From the NCBI GenBank assembly GCA_020160875.1, contig JAIUPE010000018.1, forward strand, positions 1 through 35,933: a stretch of DNA of 35,933 bases, given 5' to 3'. Source of the DNA: Pseudomonadota bacterium (lineage in GTDB: Bacteria > Pseudomonadota > Alphaproteobacteria > Rhodospirillales > Rhodospirillaceae). Below, piece after piece: positions 1 through 7,730 of the stretch; the first letter of the stretch is position 1; every line of letters begins with the position of its first letter. The notes under the pieces were generated by a model. The model searched no databases, was not told where the DNA came from, and was given only the letters and a program-made list of their open reading frames with translations. Made by a program: the position numbers and the translations under genes.

Positions 1-1
1 C

Positions 2-442
2 GACCTGACCCTCGGCATGCTGGCCACCCGCTTGACGGCTGCTTACACGCAGGCGCTCGGCGGCGCTCGTATCCCGACGCTCGGCGGCAACAACGATCCG
101 AAGTGGCGCGTCAATCTGCGGGCCAATTACGAGTATGAGAACTGGAAGCTCTTCGTGCAGGAGCGCTTCATCGGTCCGAAGCTCGTCGATGCCCAGCGCG
201 TCGAAGGCGTCTTCGTCGACGACAATACCGTCGATCCGGCGTTCTACACCGACATCACGGTCACCTACGGCTTCGAAGCGTTCGGTTCCCAGAATGAGTT
301 TTATCTCTCTGTCAACAACGTGACGAACCAGGAGCCGCCGAAAGACGTCGGCGCGCCGTCCTCGTTTGTCCAGCCCGGCAATCGTAACGTCTATGACTTC
401 CTCGGCCGTTACTTCAACGTCGGTCTGCGCTTCAAGTATTAA
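2..442 (+). CDS. TonB-dependent receptor, C-terminal fragment
   Basis: The reading frame is open from base 2 and the start lies outside the window, so only about 146 C-terminal residues are seen. They alternate polar and aromatic residues as in outer-membrane beta strands, for example YENWKLFVQERFIG and FYTDITVTYGF. A segment near NEFYLSVNNVTNQEPP matches the usual late-barrel NLFN/VNNVTDxxPP region of TonB-dependent receptors. The protein ends in an aromatic residue (GLRFKY), the signal expected for assembly by the Bam machinery. Such receptors import scarce ligands across the outer membrane using TonB energy. The ligand is unknown. The downstream secreted hydrolases and solute-binding protein suggest a small organic compound rather than iron, but that is inference. 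Confidence 0.85.
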   Translation, partial: DLTLGMLATRLTAAYTQALGGARIPTLGGNNDPKWRVNLRANYEYENWKLFVQERFIGPKLVDAQRVEGVFVDDNTVDPAFYTDITVTYGFEAFGSQNEFYLSVNNVTNQEPPKDVGAPSSFVQPGNRNVYDFLGRYFNVGLRFKY

Positions 443-454
443 GAGCTCAGGAAT

Positions 455-482
455 CGCGGCCGCTTCCGTCAAAGCGGCCGCG
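455..482 (+). terminator. GC-rich hairpin after TonB receptor
   Basis: A perfect 11-bp stem, CGCGGCCGCTT (455-465) with AAGCGGCCGCG (472-482), encloses a 6-nt loop twelve bases after the receptor stop. There is no clear U-tract behind it, so it may protect the mRNA end or act together with the second hairpin at 497-531. The same 11-base arms recur in opposite order at 5302-5340. Confidence 0.6.
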
Positions 483-496
483 CGTTCCAACGACCC

Positions 497-539
497 GGGA
501 GCGCCCCAGCACAAACTGCGAAGGCGCTCCCTTTGTTTT
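497..539 (+). terminator. Intrinsic terminator or attenuator
   Basis: A perfect 9-bp stem, GGGAGCGCC (497-505) with GGCGCTCCC (523-531), is followed directly by TTTGTTTT (532-539). This is the textbook shape of a Rho-independent terminator for the TonB receptor transcript. The U-tract ends only 17 bases before the GTG start of the next gene, and the ribosome-binding site lies between them. Little room is left for a separate promoter, so the element may also work as an attenuator for the downstream unit. Confidence 0.75.
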
Positions 540-556
540 CAGGGAGGTCCACGCTC

Positions 557-2878
557 GTGATATCCGCATCCAAAACCGTCATCCTCGCCCTTGGTCTCGG
601 TCTCGGCGTTCTTGCGCGGCCTGCGGCCGCGCAGTCCGTGATCTGCGATATGTCAGGCTACAAACCGGTGGATGGCCTCGCGGCCACGGCGGATGCGAAT
701 GGACTCCTCGTCACCTGGGCCGCCGACGCCGGCCAGACCGCGCGCCTCCAAATCGCCGTTCAAAACGGCGCTCCCCTCATTCAAGACCTCTCCTTGCGGG
801 CTGGCGACGGCGCCTGGACGCAGGTCGTCTCCGGCGCGACCCCGGACTTCGCCGTTGTTTCCGGCCTGCGCCGCATGAGCATGCAGCAAACGGCGCCGCT
901 CAAGGACCTCAAGATCCCGCTCACGAAGGAGGTCATCGACCGTTATCGCTGGGACCCGTTCTGGGACGCGCCCCTGGATCTGCGCGAGCCCGATAAGATG
1001 GGGGGCTACGCGGGGTCGATCCCGCCCAAGGAAGGCATCCCCGCCGCCGGTCAGCCCGGGTTCCCGCGCAGTCCGTCCGAGATTCAGCGCGCGTCGGTGT
1101 CCTACAAGATCTCGGGCTGCAGCGTGCGTACGGAAGGCGCGCGCATTGTCGTGGACTATCCGGGCGTCGAATTGGGAGTGTTCAGCGGTCTCTTGCGCTA
1201 CACCATCTTCCGCGGCACCAACATGATCCGCCAGGAAGTGATCGGAAAAACCACCAAGGAATGGGTCGCTTATAAATATGACGCGGGCCTGAAAGGTCTC
1301 GCGATCGGCGACACATCGCGGGTCGCTTGGCGCGATACGGCGAATACGTGGCAGGAATACAAGCTGCGCGGCGCCGTGAACCAAAGTTCCGTGCCTTTGC
1401 GCGCCGCGAACCGCCTTGTGGCCGCGCAGCAAGGCGGCGGTTCGATCTCCGCTTTCCCGCCGCCGCACCGTTTCTTCTGGTCGCGCGAAGTTGCCACGAA
1501 CGTCGGCTACAACTACTACCGCAAGGACAGCCCCACCTCCTACGGCATCGGGATTCGTCAGAACGAGCACGAGGATTATAACTTCGAGCTGTTCCAGGCG
1601 AACTGGTCGCTCTACAGCGCGCGGCCCGGCACCGAACAGCTCATCACCGTGTTCCTCTATCCCGCCATCGGCAAAGCCGAGGACGCGGTGGATAAATCGC
1701 TCGCGTTCACCAATGGCGATAGATATCGCGCGCTGCCCGGCTACCAGGTGATGAACCATCACTATCACATGGACATGGCGCAGCGGCTGCAGAAGGAAGG
1801 CAGCCCCGACGTGAAACTGCAGGACTTCGTGGCGATGAAGGCCATGGGCCTCAACATCATCAGCCCGATCGATTCCGTGCAGGTGACGCTGTTCAATGAA
1901 TCGGGCGATCCCATGCCCGACGCCAATAGCGCCGAGAACGTGAAGAAACGCCAGGAGTCGAACGGCAAGCGGCTCGCGCTGCATAAGATGCTGGTCGACG
2001 GCGCGCGGCAGCACTCGGACGACAGCTTCCTGATCCTCGCCAATGAGGAGGTGTTTCGCGGACCGCTCGGCGGACACACGGATATCCTGTTCTCCAAGCC
2101 AACCTATTGGGATGAGCGCCTGCCGGGGCAGGCGGCCGAGGAGGACATCAAGGGTTATGGCAAGGTCTATCACATCGGCAGCGCCGACGACCTGATGACG
2201 ATGGTGACCAAGGAGAACGCCATCATCTCCATGCCGCACCCGCGCTCGAAGGGTTCCACCGGATTCCCCGACGCGGTGAAGGATCGCGCCTACTTCAATC
2301 ATCCGAACTACATCGGCTTCGGCGCGCGCTGGGGCATGGGCCTCGACGGGTCGGAGCGCCGTCTCTGCGAATATAGATGTTGGCCGCTGCTCGATGATCT
2401 CTCGAACTGGATGGCGGACAAGGACATCCCCCTGAAGCGCGTCATCTCCATTTCCGAGGTCTACGGCCAGTCGCCGGGTGACGACATCTATGGAAGTGCG
2501 CCGGTGACCTATGTGCGTCTCGCCAAGCTGCCACCGCCGGAGGATGTCTCGCCGCTCATCGAGGCGATCAAGACCGGCTACATCTTCTGGACCTCCGGCG
2601 AAGTGCTGGTGCCGAACTTCGAGCTTCAGGGCAAAGGCCGTCAGTCCAAGATCGTGGCCGACGTGTCCTGGACTTTCCCGCTGGAGTTCGTGGAAGTCGT
2701 CTGGGGCGACGGTAAAACCACGGGCCGCCAGATCGTGCCGGCCACGGACCTCGGCGCCTTTGGCACCCATCATTTCGAGATTCCATTCGACGCGCGGGGC
2801 AAGAAATGGGTGCGCTTCGCCGCCTGGGATGCGGCGTCCAACGGCGCGGTGGTCCAGCCGGTGCGTATCCCGCGCTAA
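557..2878 (+). CDS. Secreted PHP-like (CehA/McbA-type) metallohydrolase
   Basis: Predicted 773 residues. GTG at 557 is chosen because GGGAGG lies at 542-547. The in-frame TTG at 533 sits inside a terminator U-tract. The N-terminus is a clear Sec signal peptide (hydrophobic VILALGLGLGVLA, then ARPAAAQ). The first half looks beta-rich and is unrecognised. The second half resembles a PHP-type metal-dependent hydrolase: NHHYHMD (residues 400-406, an HxH-type motif), an EE pair at 497-498, GGH ending at 507 and MPHPR with H561. The last 100 residues look like an Ig-like beta domain. CehA/McbA relatives hydrolyse carbamate or phosphate esters, but the match is by motif order only. It probably heads a unit with the TRAP-type binding protein and creatininase-like gene that follow. 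Confidence 0.55.
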   Translation: MISASKTVILALGLGLGVLARPAAAQSVICDMSGYKPVDGLAATADANGLLVTWAADAGQTARLQIAVQNGAPLIQDLSLRAGDGAWTQVVSGATPDFAVVSGLRRMSMQQTAPLKDLKIPLTKEVIDRYRWDPFWDAPLDLREPDKMGGYAGSIPPKEGIPAAGQPGFPRSPSEIQRASVSYKISGCSVRTEGARIVVDYPGVELGVFSGLLRYTIFRGTNMIRQEVIGKTTKEWVAYKYDAGLKGLAIGDTSRVAWRDTANTWQEYKLRGAVNQSSVPLRAANRLVAAQQGGGSISAFPPPHRFFWSREVATNVGYNYYRKDSPTSYGIGIRQNEHEDYNFELFQANWSLYSARPGTEQLITVFLYPAIGKAEDAVDKSLAFTNGDRYRALPGYQVMNHHYHMDMAQRLQKEGSPDVKLQDFVAMKAMGLNIISPIDSVQVTLFNESGDPMPDANSAENVKKRQESNGKRLALHKMLVDGARQHSDDSFLILANEEVFRGPLGGHTDILFSKPTYWDERLPGQAAEEDIKGYGKVYHIGSADDLMTMVTKENAIISMPHPRSKGSTGFPDAVKDRAYFNHPNYIGFGARWGMGLDGSERRLCEYRCWPLLDDLSNWMADKDIPLKRVISISEVYGQSPGDDIYGSAPVTYVRLAKLPPPEDVSPLIEAIKTGYIFWTSGEVLVPNFELQGKGRQSKIVADVSWTFPLEFVEVVWGDGKTTGRQIVPATDLGAFGTHHFEIPFDARGKKWVRFAAWDAASNGAVVQPVRIPR

Positions 2879-2902
2879 TTTGTAGCGGCTAAGCGCTTGC
2901 TC

Positions 2903-2923
2903 ATCCTCGCGAATCGCGAGGAT
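2903..2923. promoter_or_regulatory. 21-bp perfect palindrome before TRAP binding protein
   Basis: ATCCTCGCGA (2903-2912) and TCGCGAGGAT (2914-2923) form a perfect inverted repeat around a single central A. It lies 24 bases after the preceding stop and 29 bases before the next start, with no U-tract. It could be a DNA operator, or in mRNA a 9-bp hairpin with a 3-nt loop that affects processing or translation of the binding protein. Confidence 0.5.
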
Positions 2924-2952
2924 ACTTGGCCCCTGTGTCAGGGAGGACATTC

Positions 2953-4404
2953 ATGCGGAAGGCTTTGGCCTTGGGCGCGGCGCTCGCCGCCGTCGCCCAT
3001 GGAGCGGCGTTTGCGGACGTCACGATTTCCTACAACGAATACAGCGAATCGCCGACGGTGGGGCGCGGCAACGGCACCTCGACCAATCCCAAGGACCCCG
3101 GCTACGGCGCCATGCGCATCTTCATCGAGAAGGTGCTCGCCTATACCGACGACAAGGGCGCCGACGCGCTGCCCGCGGGGCAGCAGGTGATCTTCAAGCC
3201 CGACAATACGGTGAACCGCGGCGTGAACGCGCTGCGTGCCGGCATTCAATTCGGCAAGAACGACGGCCAGGAAAAGCCGGCATTCAATGATCCGTCCTGG
3301 GGTTTCATCTACAACTCGGTGCCTTTTGGCATCACGTTCGCGCAGATGGTGGCGTTCCTGACGACCGCGAAGGTCGACGCCGCCGGGCACAACGGCACGC
3401 AGCTCGCCCAACAGGTGCTCGACAGCCGGGGGGGCACGCAAATCGTGATCCCCGTTGTCGGCAGCACCGCGCAAAATTCCGGTTTCTTCCCGAAGCCCAT
3501 GGGCGCCGCGCAATGCGAAAAGGGCGATGCGGAGTGCCGCGCGCAGAAAGGCGGCGTCGGTCTTGCGGGGCTTTGCACCTCCGGCTGGCGCATCCGCTAT
3601 CTCTCGCCGCCGCAGGACGTGGTGGACCGGGCCTGCGACATCCTGGTCGAACGCGGGACCATCAAGCAGAAGACGCTCACCTATTATCCCGCCGTCGGCG
3701 GTCAACCCGTGTTGCTTCCGATGCAGACCGGCACGATCCAGGGCTTCGAATACATCAATCCCAGCGACGATCTCGTCGACTTCTTCCCGGTGAAGGAACC
3801 GACGGCCGCGCGCCCGCGCGGCAATCCCGACAGCGGCGATCTCGATTGCACGCCCGTGGTGCCGTTCCCGATCCCGGCCGGCACCAAAAGCACCTGCACC
3901 CAGAACATCGGCCAGATGGGCGCGCGTTATGCCCATACGCCGGCGTGGCATCAGCCGTCGCTCGTCTCATGGATGCACATCGACAAGGCGGTGTGGAATG
4001 GCTTGAACGACGCGCAAAAAGCCGCGATCCAGCGCGCCGCGAACGAATCGGTCACGGAGTCCTACAAGGCGGCCGAATCCATCCAGTGCGAACGTCTCGA
4101 ACAGATGCTGGCGCTGAATACGGGCGTCATGCAGCGCAATCACGATGGATCTCAGAAGCTGGTGGACGGCAAGCCCGTCAGCGCCAAGATGACTCTCGCG
4201 AAATGGCCGGACCGCGACCTCAAGCTCCTGAAGCAAGCCACGGACGACTACTTTGCCAAACTGGAAGGCGGTACCGACAAGACCGACGCCCAGAAAGATT
4301 TTTCGATCATCGCCACGGCCTGGAAGAACCACGCGAAGGCCGTGGGTGGGGAGACATTCAAACCGGGCACGTTTCCGGCGCCCGGCTGCAAACTCGTGAA
4401 ATAG
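2953..4404 (+). CDS. TRAP-type (DctP-like) periplasmic solute-binding protein
   Basis: Predicted 483 residues. ATG 2953 has GGGAGGA at 2941-2947 and begins a Sec signal peptide (MRKALALGAALAAVAHGAAFA). DctP-type hallmarks in the second half are GFEYINPSDDLVDFFP, then AHTPAWHQPSLVSWMHIDK, then VWNGLNDAQKAAIQRAANE. These match the family pattern of an ExxxPxxD segment, a YxPxWHxP block and a helix after WxxLxxxxKxxI. Such proteins bind organic acids or other small ligands for TRAP transporters, but no DctQ or DctM membrane gene is present here, so it is an orphan in this window. At 483 residues it is clearly longer than the usual 320-370. It contains a Cys-rich insert (AAQCEKGDAECRAQKGG). The creatininase-like gene starts ten bases downstream. 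Confidence 0.75.
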   Translation: MRKALALGAALAAVAHGAAFADVTISYNEYSESPTVGRGNGTSTNPKDPGYGAMRIFIEKVLAYTDDKGADALPAGQQVIFKPDNTVNRGVNALRAGIQFGKNDGQEKPAFNDPSWGFIYNSVPFGITFAQMVAFLTTAKVDAAGHNGTQLAQQVLDSRGGTQIVIPVVGSTAQNSGFFPKPMGAAQCEKGDAECRAQKGGVGLAGLCTSGWRIRYLSPPQDVVDRACDILVERGTIKQKTLTYYPAVGGQPVLLPMQTGTIQGFEYINPSDDLVDFFPVKEPTAARPRGNPDSGDLDCTPVVPFPIPAGTKSTCTQNIGQMGARYAHTPAWHQPSLVSWMHIDKAVWNGLNDAQKAAIQRAANESVTESYKAAESIQCERLEQMLALNTGVMQRNHDGSQKLVDGKPVSAKMTLAKWPDRDLKLLKQATDDYFAKLEGGTDKTDAQKDFSIIATAWKNHAKAVGGETFKPGTFPAPGCKLVK

Positions 4405-4414
4405 GGAGAAGACA

Positions 4415-5272
4415 ATGAGAATGGTTCAAGCCGCCGGCGTTCTGCTGGCTCTGGCGATGGCGACGCCCGCAACGGTTTATGCCGCCGCGGCCCCCGCGAA
4501 GGCGCCGAACACCGTCGAGATCGAGATGATGACCTGGCCGGAACTGAAAGCCGCCATCGCCGCTGGCAAGACCACGGCGCTTTTCTATACCGGCGGCACC
4601 GAACAGCGCGGACCGCAGAACATCATCGCCGGTCATAATTTCATCGGCCGTCAGGTCGTCAAGCACATCGCCGAGAAGCTCGGCAACGCCATCGCCTTGC
4701 CGGTGCTGCCGTTCAGCCCCGCCAACGGCAACGCGGAAATTCCCGGCGATATCGGCATCCCGCCGGCCGTCCTCGGACCGGTGCTCGAAGCCGTGTCGGA
4801 GCAGGCCATCGCCAACGGGTTCAAGACCGTCGTTCTGATGGGCGACAGCGGCGGTGGACAGGGTCCGGATGGCGTGTACGCGGACGTCGCCAAGAAATTG
4901 ACGGCGAAATACGCGGGCAAGGCGCGCGTCCTTTATGCCGATCACCCGTACACGGCGGCGCGCGACGCCTTCAACAAGATCCTCGTGGAGCGCAAGCTGC
5001 CGGTCGGGCAGCACGGCGGCATCCAGGACACGTCCGAGATGATGTATCTCGAGACGATCGCCGGTAACGGCGAGTGGGTGCGCAAGGATCAGCTCCCGAA
5101 CACCGAAGGCGCGCCGGTCGTGGACGGAAAGGTGCAGCGCGGCCCCAACACGCCCAACAACGGCATCACCGGGGACGCGCGCAAGTCGAGCGTCGAGCTC
5201 GGCAAGCTGCGCCACGAGATGAAAGTCGACTTCGCCGTGAAGCAGATCCAGGCGTTGATGGCGGAAAAATAG
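4415..5272 (+). CDS. Secreted creatininase-family protein with altered metal site
   Basis: Predicted 285 residues. ATG 4415 follows GGGAGA and lies ten bases after the TRAP gene, so the two are probably co-transcribed. The N-terminus is a Sec signal peptide (LLALAMATPATVYAAAA). The fold is suggested by TGGTEQRGPQ (60-69), then GDSGGGQG (143-150), then QHGGIQDTSEMM (199-210), in creatininase order. Canonical members carry EQHGxHLPxxTD and an Asn-Gly-His-Gly-Gly-type segment and bind two metals. Here the His of EQH is Arg65, the later Asp position is His74, and the central His is absent. Relatives with EQNGPHxxLGKHN are known to me in this family, so this may be a divergent subfamily with a different metal site or a non-hydrolytic role. 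Creatinine itself should not be assumed as substrate. Confidence 0.7.
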   Translation: MRMVQAAGVLLALAMATPATVYAAAAPAKAPNTVEIEMMTWPELKAAIAAGKTTALFYTGGTEQRGPQNIIAGHNFIGRQVVKHIAEKLGNAIALPVLPFSPANGNAEIPGDIGIPPAVLGPVLEAVSEQAIANGFKTVVLMGDSGGGQGPDGVYADVAKKLTAKYAGKARVLYADHPYTAARDAFNKILVERKLPVGQHGGIQDTSEMMYLETIAGNGEWVRKDQLPNTEGAPVVDGKVQRGPNTPNNGITGDARKSSVELGKLRHEMKVDFAVKQIQALMAEK

Positions 5273-5301
5273 TATTATTTATCAATACATTGTGGTGCTA
5301 A

Positions 5302-5340
5302 AAGCGGCCGCGCCGGGATGCCCCCCGGACGCGGCCGCTT
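5302..5340 (+). terminator. Hairpin closing the creatininase unit
   Basis: AAGCGGCCGCG (5302-5312) pairs with CGCGGCCGCTT (5330-5340). An inner CCGGG/CCCGG pairing (5313-5317 with 5324-5328) extends it. No long U-tract follows. The arms are the same 11-mers as the hairpin at 455-482 but in reversed order. It separates the creatininase-like gene from the DUF885 gene. Confidence 0.6.
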
Positions 5341-5382
5341 CGTTATAGACTGACGCGAGAAGACCGATTCTCTGGGGGCATC

Positions 5383-7164
5383 ATGAGCATTCTCGTCCGT
5401 CTTGCGCTGGTGGTCATTCTCGCCGGCGGCGCGGTTTCGAACGCCGCCGCGCAACAGCCGGCGCCCCCGCAGCCCATCGGCCAGTTCTTCGACGCCTTCA
5501 CCGACGAATGGATGCGGTTCCACACCGACTTCGCCGCCAGCGCCCGCTATTTCACCGGCGAGGAACAAGAGCGCGTTGAACGCATGCTCATGCCGCAGAC
5601 GCGCGAGGTCGCGGTGCAGCGCATCGCGCTCGCCAAGAAGGGCCTCGCGGCGCTGCGCCGCTATGATCGCGCCAAGCTGTCGCCGCAAGAGCGCGTGTCC
5701 GCGGACCTCATGGAATGGCAACTCGACATGGTGGTGCGGGGCGAGCCGTTCCTCGACCTCACCTTCCCGCTCGAACAGTTCGGCGGCGCCAATATCAATC
5801 TCGTGAATACGCTCACGGTGCAGCACGTTCTACGCAGTGAGAAGGATGCGCAGAATTACTTGGCGCGCCTCGCGCTGGTGGGGCCGCGTGTGCAGGAGGC
5901 CGCCCGTGAAGCCCGCGCCGCGGGCGCGAAGGGCATTCGTCCGCCGAAGTTCATCCTCGAAGCGACCATCGCCCAGATGAAGCAGTTCATCGGAGGGCAG
6001 CCGGCCGAGAACCCGCTCGCCGCGACGTTCAACGACCGCTTGCGTGCGGGCAAAGTCGTCTCCGACGCGCGCCGCGCCGAACTCGCCCAGGAAGCCCAGC
6101 GTATCATCGCCGCCACGGTCTATCCCGCCTGGCAGGAAGGGATCAAAGTCCTCGAGGAGCAATTGCCGGCCGCCAGCGACAATGCCGGAATCTCAAACCT
6201 GCCGAATGGCGACAAAGCCTACGCCTGGCACCTCGCGCGCTTCACCACCACCGATCTGACCGCGGCGCAAATCCATGAGATCGGCCTGCGCGAGGTGGCC
6301 CGGATCGAATCGGAGATGGATGCGATCTTCAAAAAGATCGGCCGCACCGAAGGCACGGTGAAACAGCGCATCGCACAGCTCGAGAAGGACCTCGCCTATC
6401 CCCTGAACGCCGAAGGCCGCGCCAGGATCATGGCGGATATCGACACCTTCCTCGCCGACGCCCTGAAGCGTTCGGCGCTGGTGTTCGACCGTATGCCCAA
6501 GGGGGCCGTCATCGCGCAGCCCTATCCGGAGTTTCGCTGGTCCAGCGCGGCCGCCAGCTACACCGCGCCGCCGCTCGATGGCTCGCGGCCCGGCATTTTC
6601 CAAATGCCCTTGCGCGACGACGAGATGACGCGCTTCGGCCTGAAGACGCTTGTCTACCACGAGACCGTGCCCGGCCATCATTTCCAGATCGCGCTGATGA
6701 ACGAGGATACGTCGTTGCCGAAGTTCCGTCAGATCCGCGCCTTCGGCGGCATCTCCGCCATCACCGAGGGCTGGGCGCTTTATGCGGAGCGCGTCGCCGC
6801 CGAGGAAGGCTGGTATAAGGACGATCCCGAAGGTTATCTCGGTTATCTCGACGCCGCCCTGTTCCGCGCGCGGCGCCTTGTCGTCGATACCGGTCTTCAC
6901 GCCAAAGGCTGGACCCGTCAACAGGCCATCGACTACGGCATCGAACCCAGCGAAGTGGAGCGCTATGTCGTGATGCCCGGTCAGGCCACGTCCTACATGA
7001 TCGGCCAGCTCCGCATCTACGAACTGCGTGAAAAGGCCCGCAAGGCCCTCGGCCCGAAATTCTCGCTGCGCGCGTTCCACAACGCCGTCCTCGGCGCCGG
7101 TGCGCTACCGCTGTCGTTGATGGAAACCGAAGTGGACGCTTACATCGCGGCGAATAAGAGCTAA
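5383..7164 (+). CDS. Secreted DUF885 family metallopeptidase-like protein
   Basis: Predicted 593 residues, within the usual size of the family. The start ATG follows GGGGG closely and opens a Sec signal peptide (LVRLALVVILAGGAVSNAAAQ). The zinc-binding signature is visible as YHETVPGHHFQ, with H426, E427 and H432/H433. A downstream acidic motif, TEGWALYAE (E462), fits the third ligand of gluzincin-like enzymes. Members of this family are often annotated as M32-like carboxypeptidases or arginine-directed dipeptidases, but most are uncharacterised. Located in the periplasm, it would release amino acids from peptides. It stands alone between a hairpin upstream and an opposite-strand gene downstream. 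Confidence 0.85.
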   Translation: MSILVRLALVVILAGGAVSNAAAQQPAPPQPIGQFFDAFTDEWMRFHTDFAASARYFTGEEQERVERMLMPQTREVAVQRIALAKKGLAALRRYDRAKLSPQERVSADLMEWQLDMVVRGEPFLDLTFPLEQFGGANINLVNTLTVQHVLRSEKDAQNYLARLALVGPRVQEAAREARAAGAKGIRPPKFILEATIAQMKQFIGGQPAENPLAATFNDRLRAGKVVSDARRAELAQEAQRIIAATVYPAWQEGIKVLEEQLPAASDNAGISNLPNGDKAYAWHLARFTTTDLTAAQIHEIGLREVARIESEMDAIFKKIGRTEGTVKQRIAQLEKDLAYPLNAEGRARIMADIDTFLADALKRSALVFDRMPKGAVIAQPYPEFRWSSAAASYTAPPLDGSRPGIFQMPLRDDEMTRFGLKTLVYHETVPGHHFQIALMNEDTSLPKFRQIRAFGGISAITEGWALYAERVAAEEGWYKDDPEGYLGYLDAALFRARRLVVDTGLHAKGWTRQQAIDYGIEPSEVERYVVMPGQATSYMIGQLRIYELREKARKALGPKFSLRAFHNAVLGAGALPLSLMETEVDAYIAANKS

Positions 7165-7304
7165 CGCGGGACGGTTTGCTCTTCCGATCCGCCGCCCAGG
7201 CCGCGGGCGCTTCGGCCTCCTTTGCGGCGGCGATCCCGGCACGGCGCGCGCGGCGACGCCTTTCAAGAAGATTCGGCGTTCAGAAACCGCGGGATGGACA
7301 TACA

Positions 7305-7580
7305 TCAATCCAGTTCCAATTTACGGCTGCCTTGCAGGGGCCAATGTCCGGCGACGACGCGAAACAAGATCACCCCGGCGACGACAATGCCCCCCACCAC
7401 ATACATCCCGTAATTGATCCCGGCGGCGCCGAAGAAAATTTTGACACCGAGCATGACGGCGAAGCCAAGCACGATGATCAAGGCGGCGATGAGTCTTGTG
7501 CTCAGAAAGATCCGCGCTGGGACGCCTTCGAGATGCGTCTCGCGGATATAACTGTCGTCCTGATGCGGGTCGTGTCTCAT
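7305..7580 (-). CDS. Small two-helix membrane protein, hypothetical
   Basis: A 91-residue frame on the minus strand with nothing credible opposite it. Reading the minus strand, TAGGAGCGCAGG precedes the ATG, giving a good ribosome-binding site (GGAG about 6 bases upstream). The product has a charged N-terminus rich in His and Asp (MRHDPHQDDSYIRE), then two likely membrane helices around residues 28-50 and 55-76, and a short charged tail (RKLELD). I do not recognise the family. It is transcribed divergently from the ABC-importer operon and shares the 150-bp gap with it, so it could be co-regulated with that operon, but the sequence does not establish this. Confidence 0.6.
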   Translation of the reverse strand: MRHDPHQDDSYIRETHLEGVPARIFLSTRLIAALIIVLGFAVMLGVKIFFGAAGINYGMYVVGGIVVAGVILFRVVAGHWPLQGSRKLELD

Positions 7581-7654
7581 CCTGCGCTCCTATCGTGCCA
7601 CACACGCCTGTCATCTACTTTAGATCAACCGAAAGGAGCGTTGTTACATAAGAA

Positions 7655-7673
7655 TCCGGGCAATTGCCCCGGA
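7655..7673. promoter_or_regulatory. Palindrome in divergent intergenic region
   Basis: GGGCAATTGCCC (7658-7669) is a perfect 12-bp palindrome. It extends to TCC/GGA on both sides if one extra C is bulged. It lies in the 150-bp gap between the minus-strand membrane gene and the ABC permease start, a natural place for an operator controlling both directions. I could not identify convincing -35/-10 boxes around it. Confidence 0.35.
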
Positions 7674-7730
7674 CGTTGACGGGGTGCTAGCGTCCAGAGG
7701 TCGGGTACGATTTCGGGGGATATCGGAGCC

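Noticed and set aside
653..2950. Very long minus-strand frame (765 residues) opposite the PHP-like gene, with similar ones opposite the MCP, HyuA/HyuB and other genes
   Set aside because: Third-position GC bias of the real + strand genes leaves long open frames on the other strand. The translations are Arg/His/Gly/Asp-rich with no domain or signal, and they run across gene boundaries.
7176..7679. 167-residue + strand frame after the DUF885 gene
   Set aside because: No ribosome-binding site and a low-complexity product; it overlaps the more convincing minus-strand membrane protein at 7305-7580.
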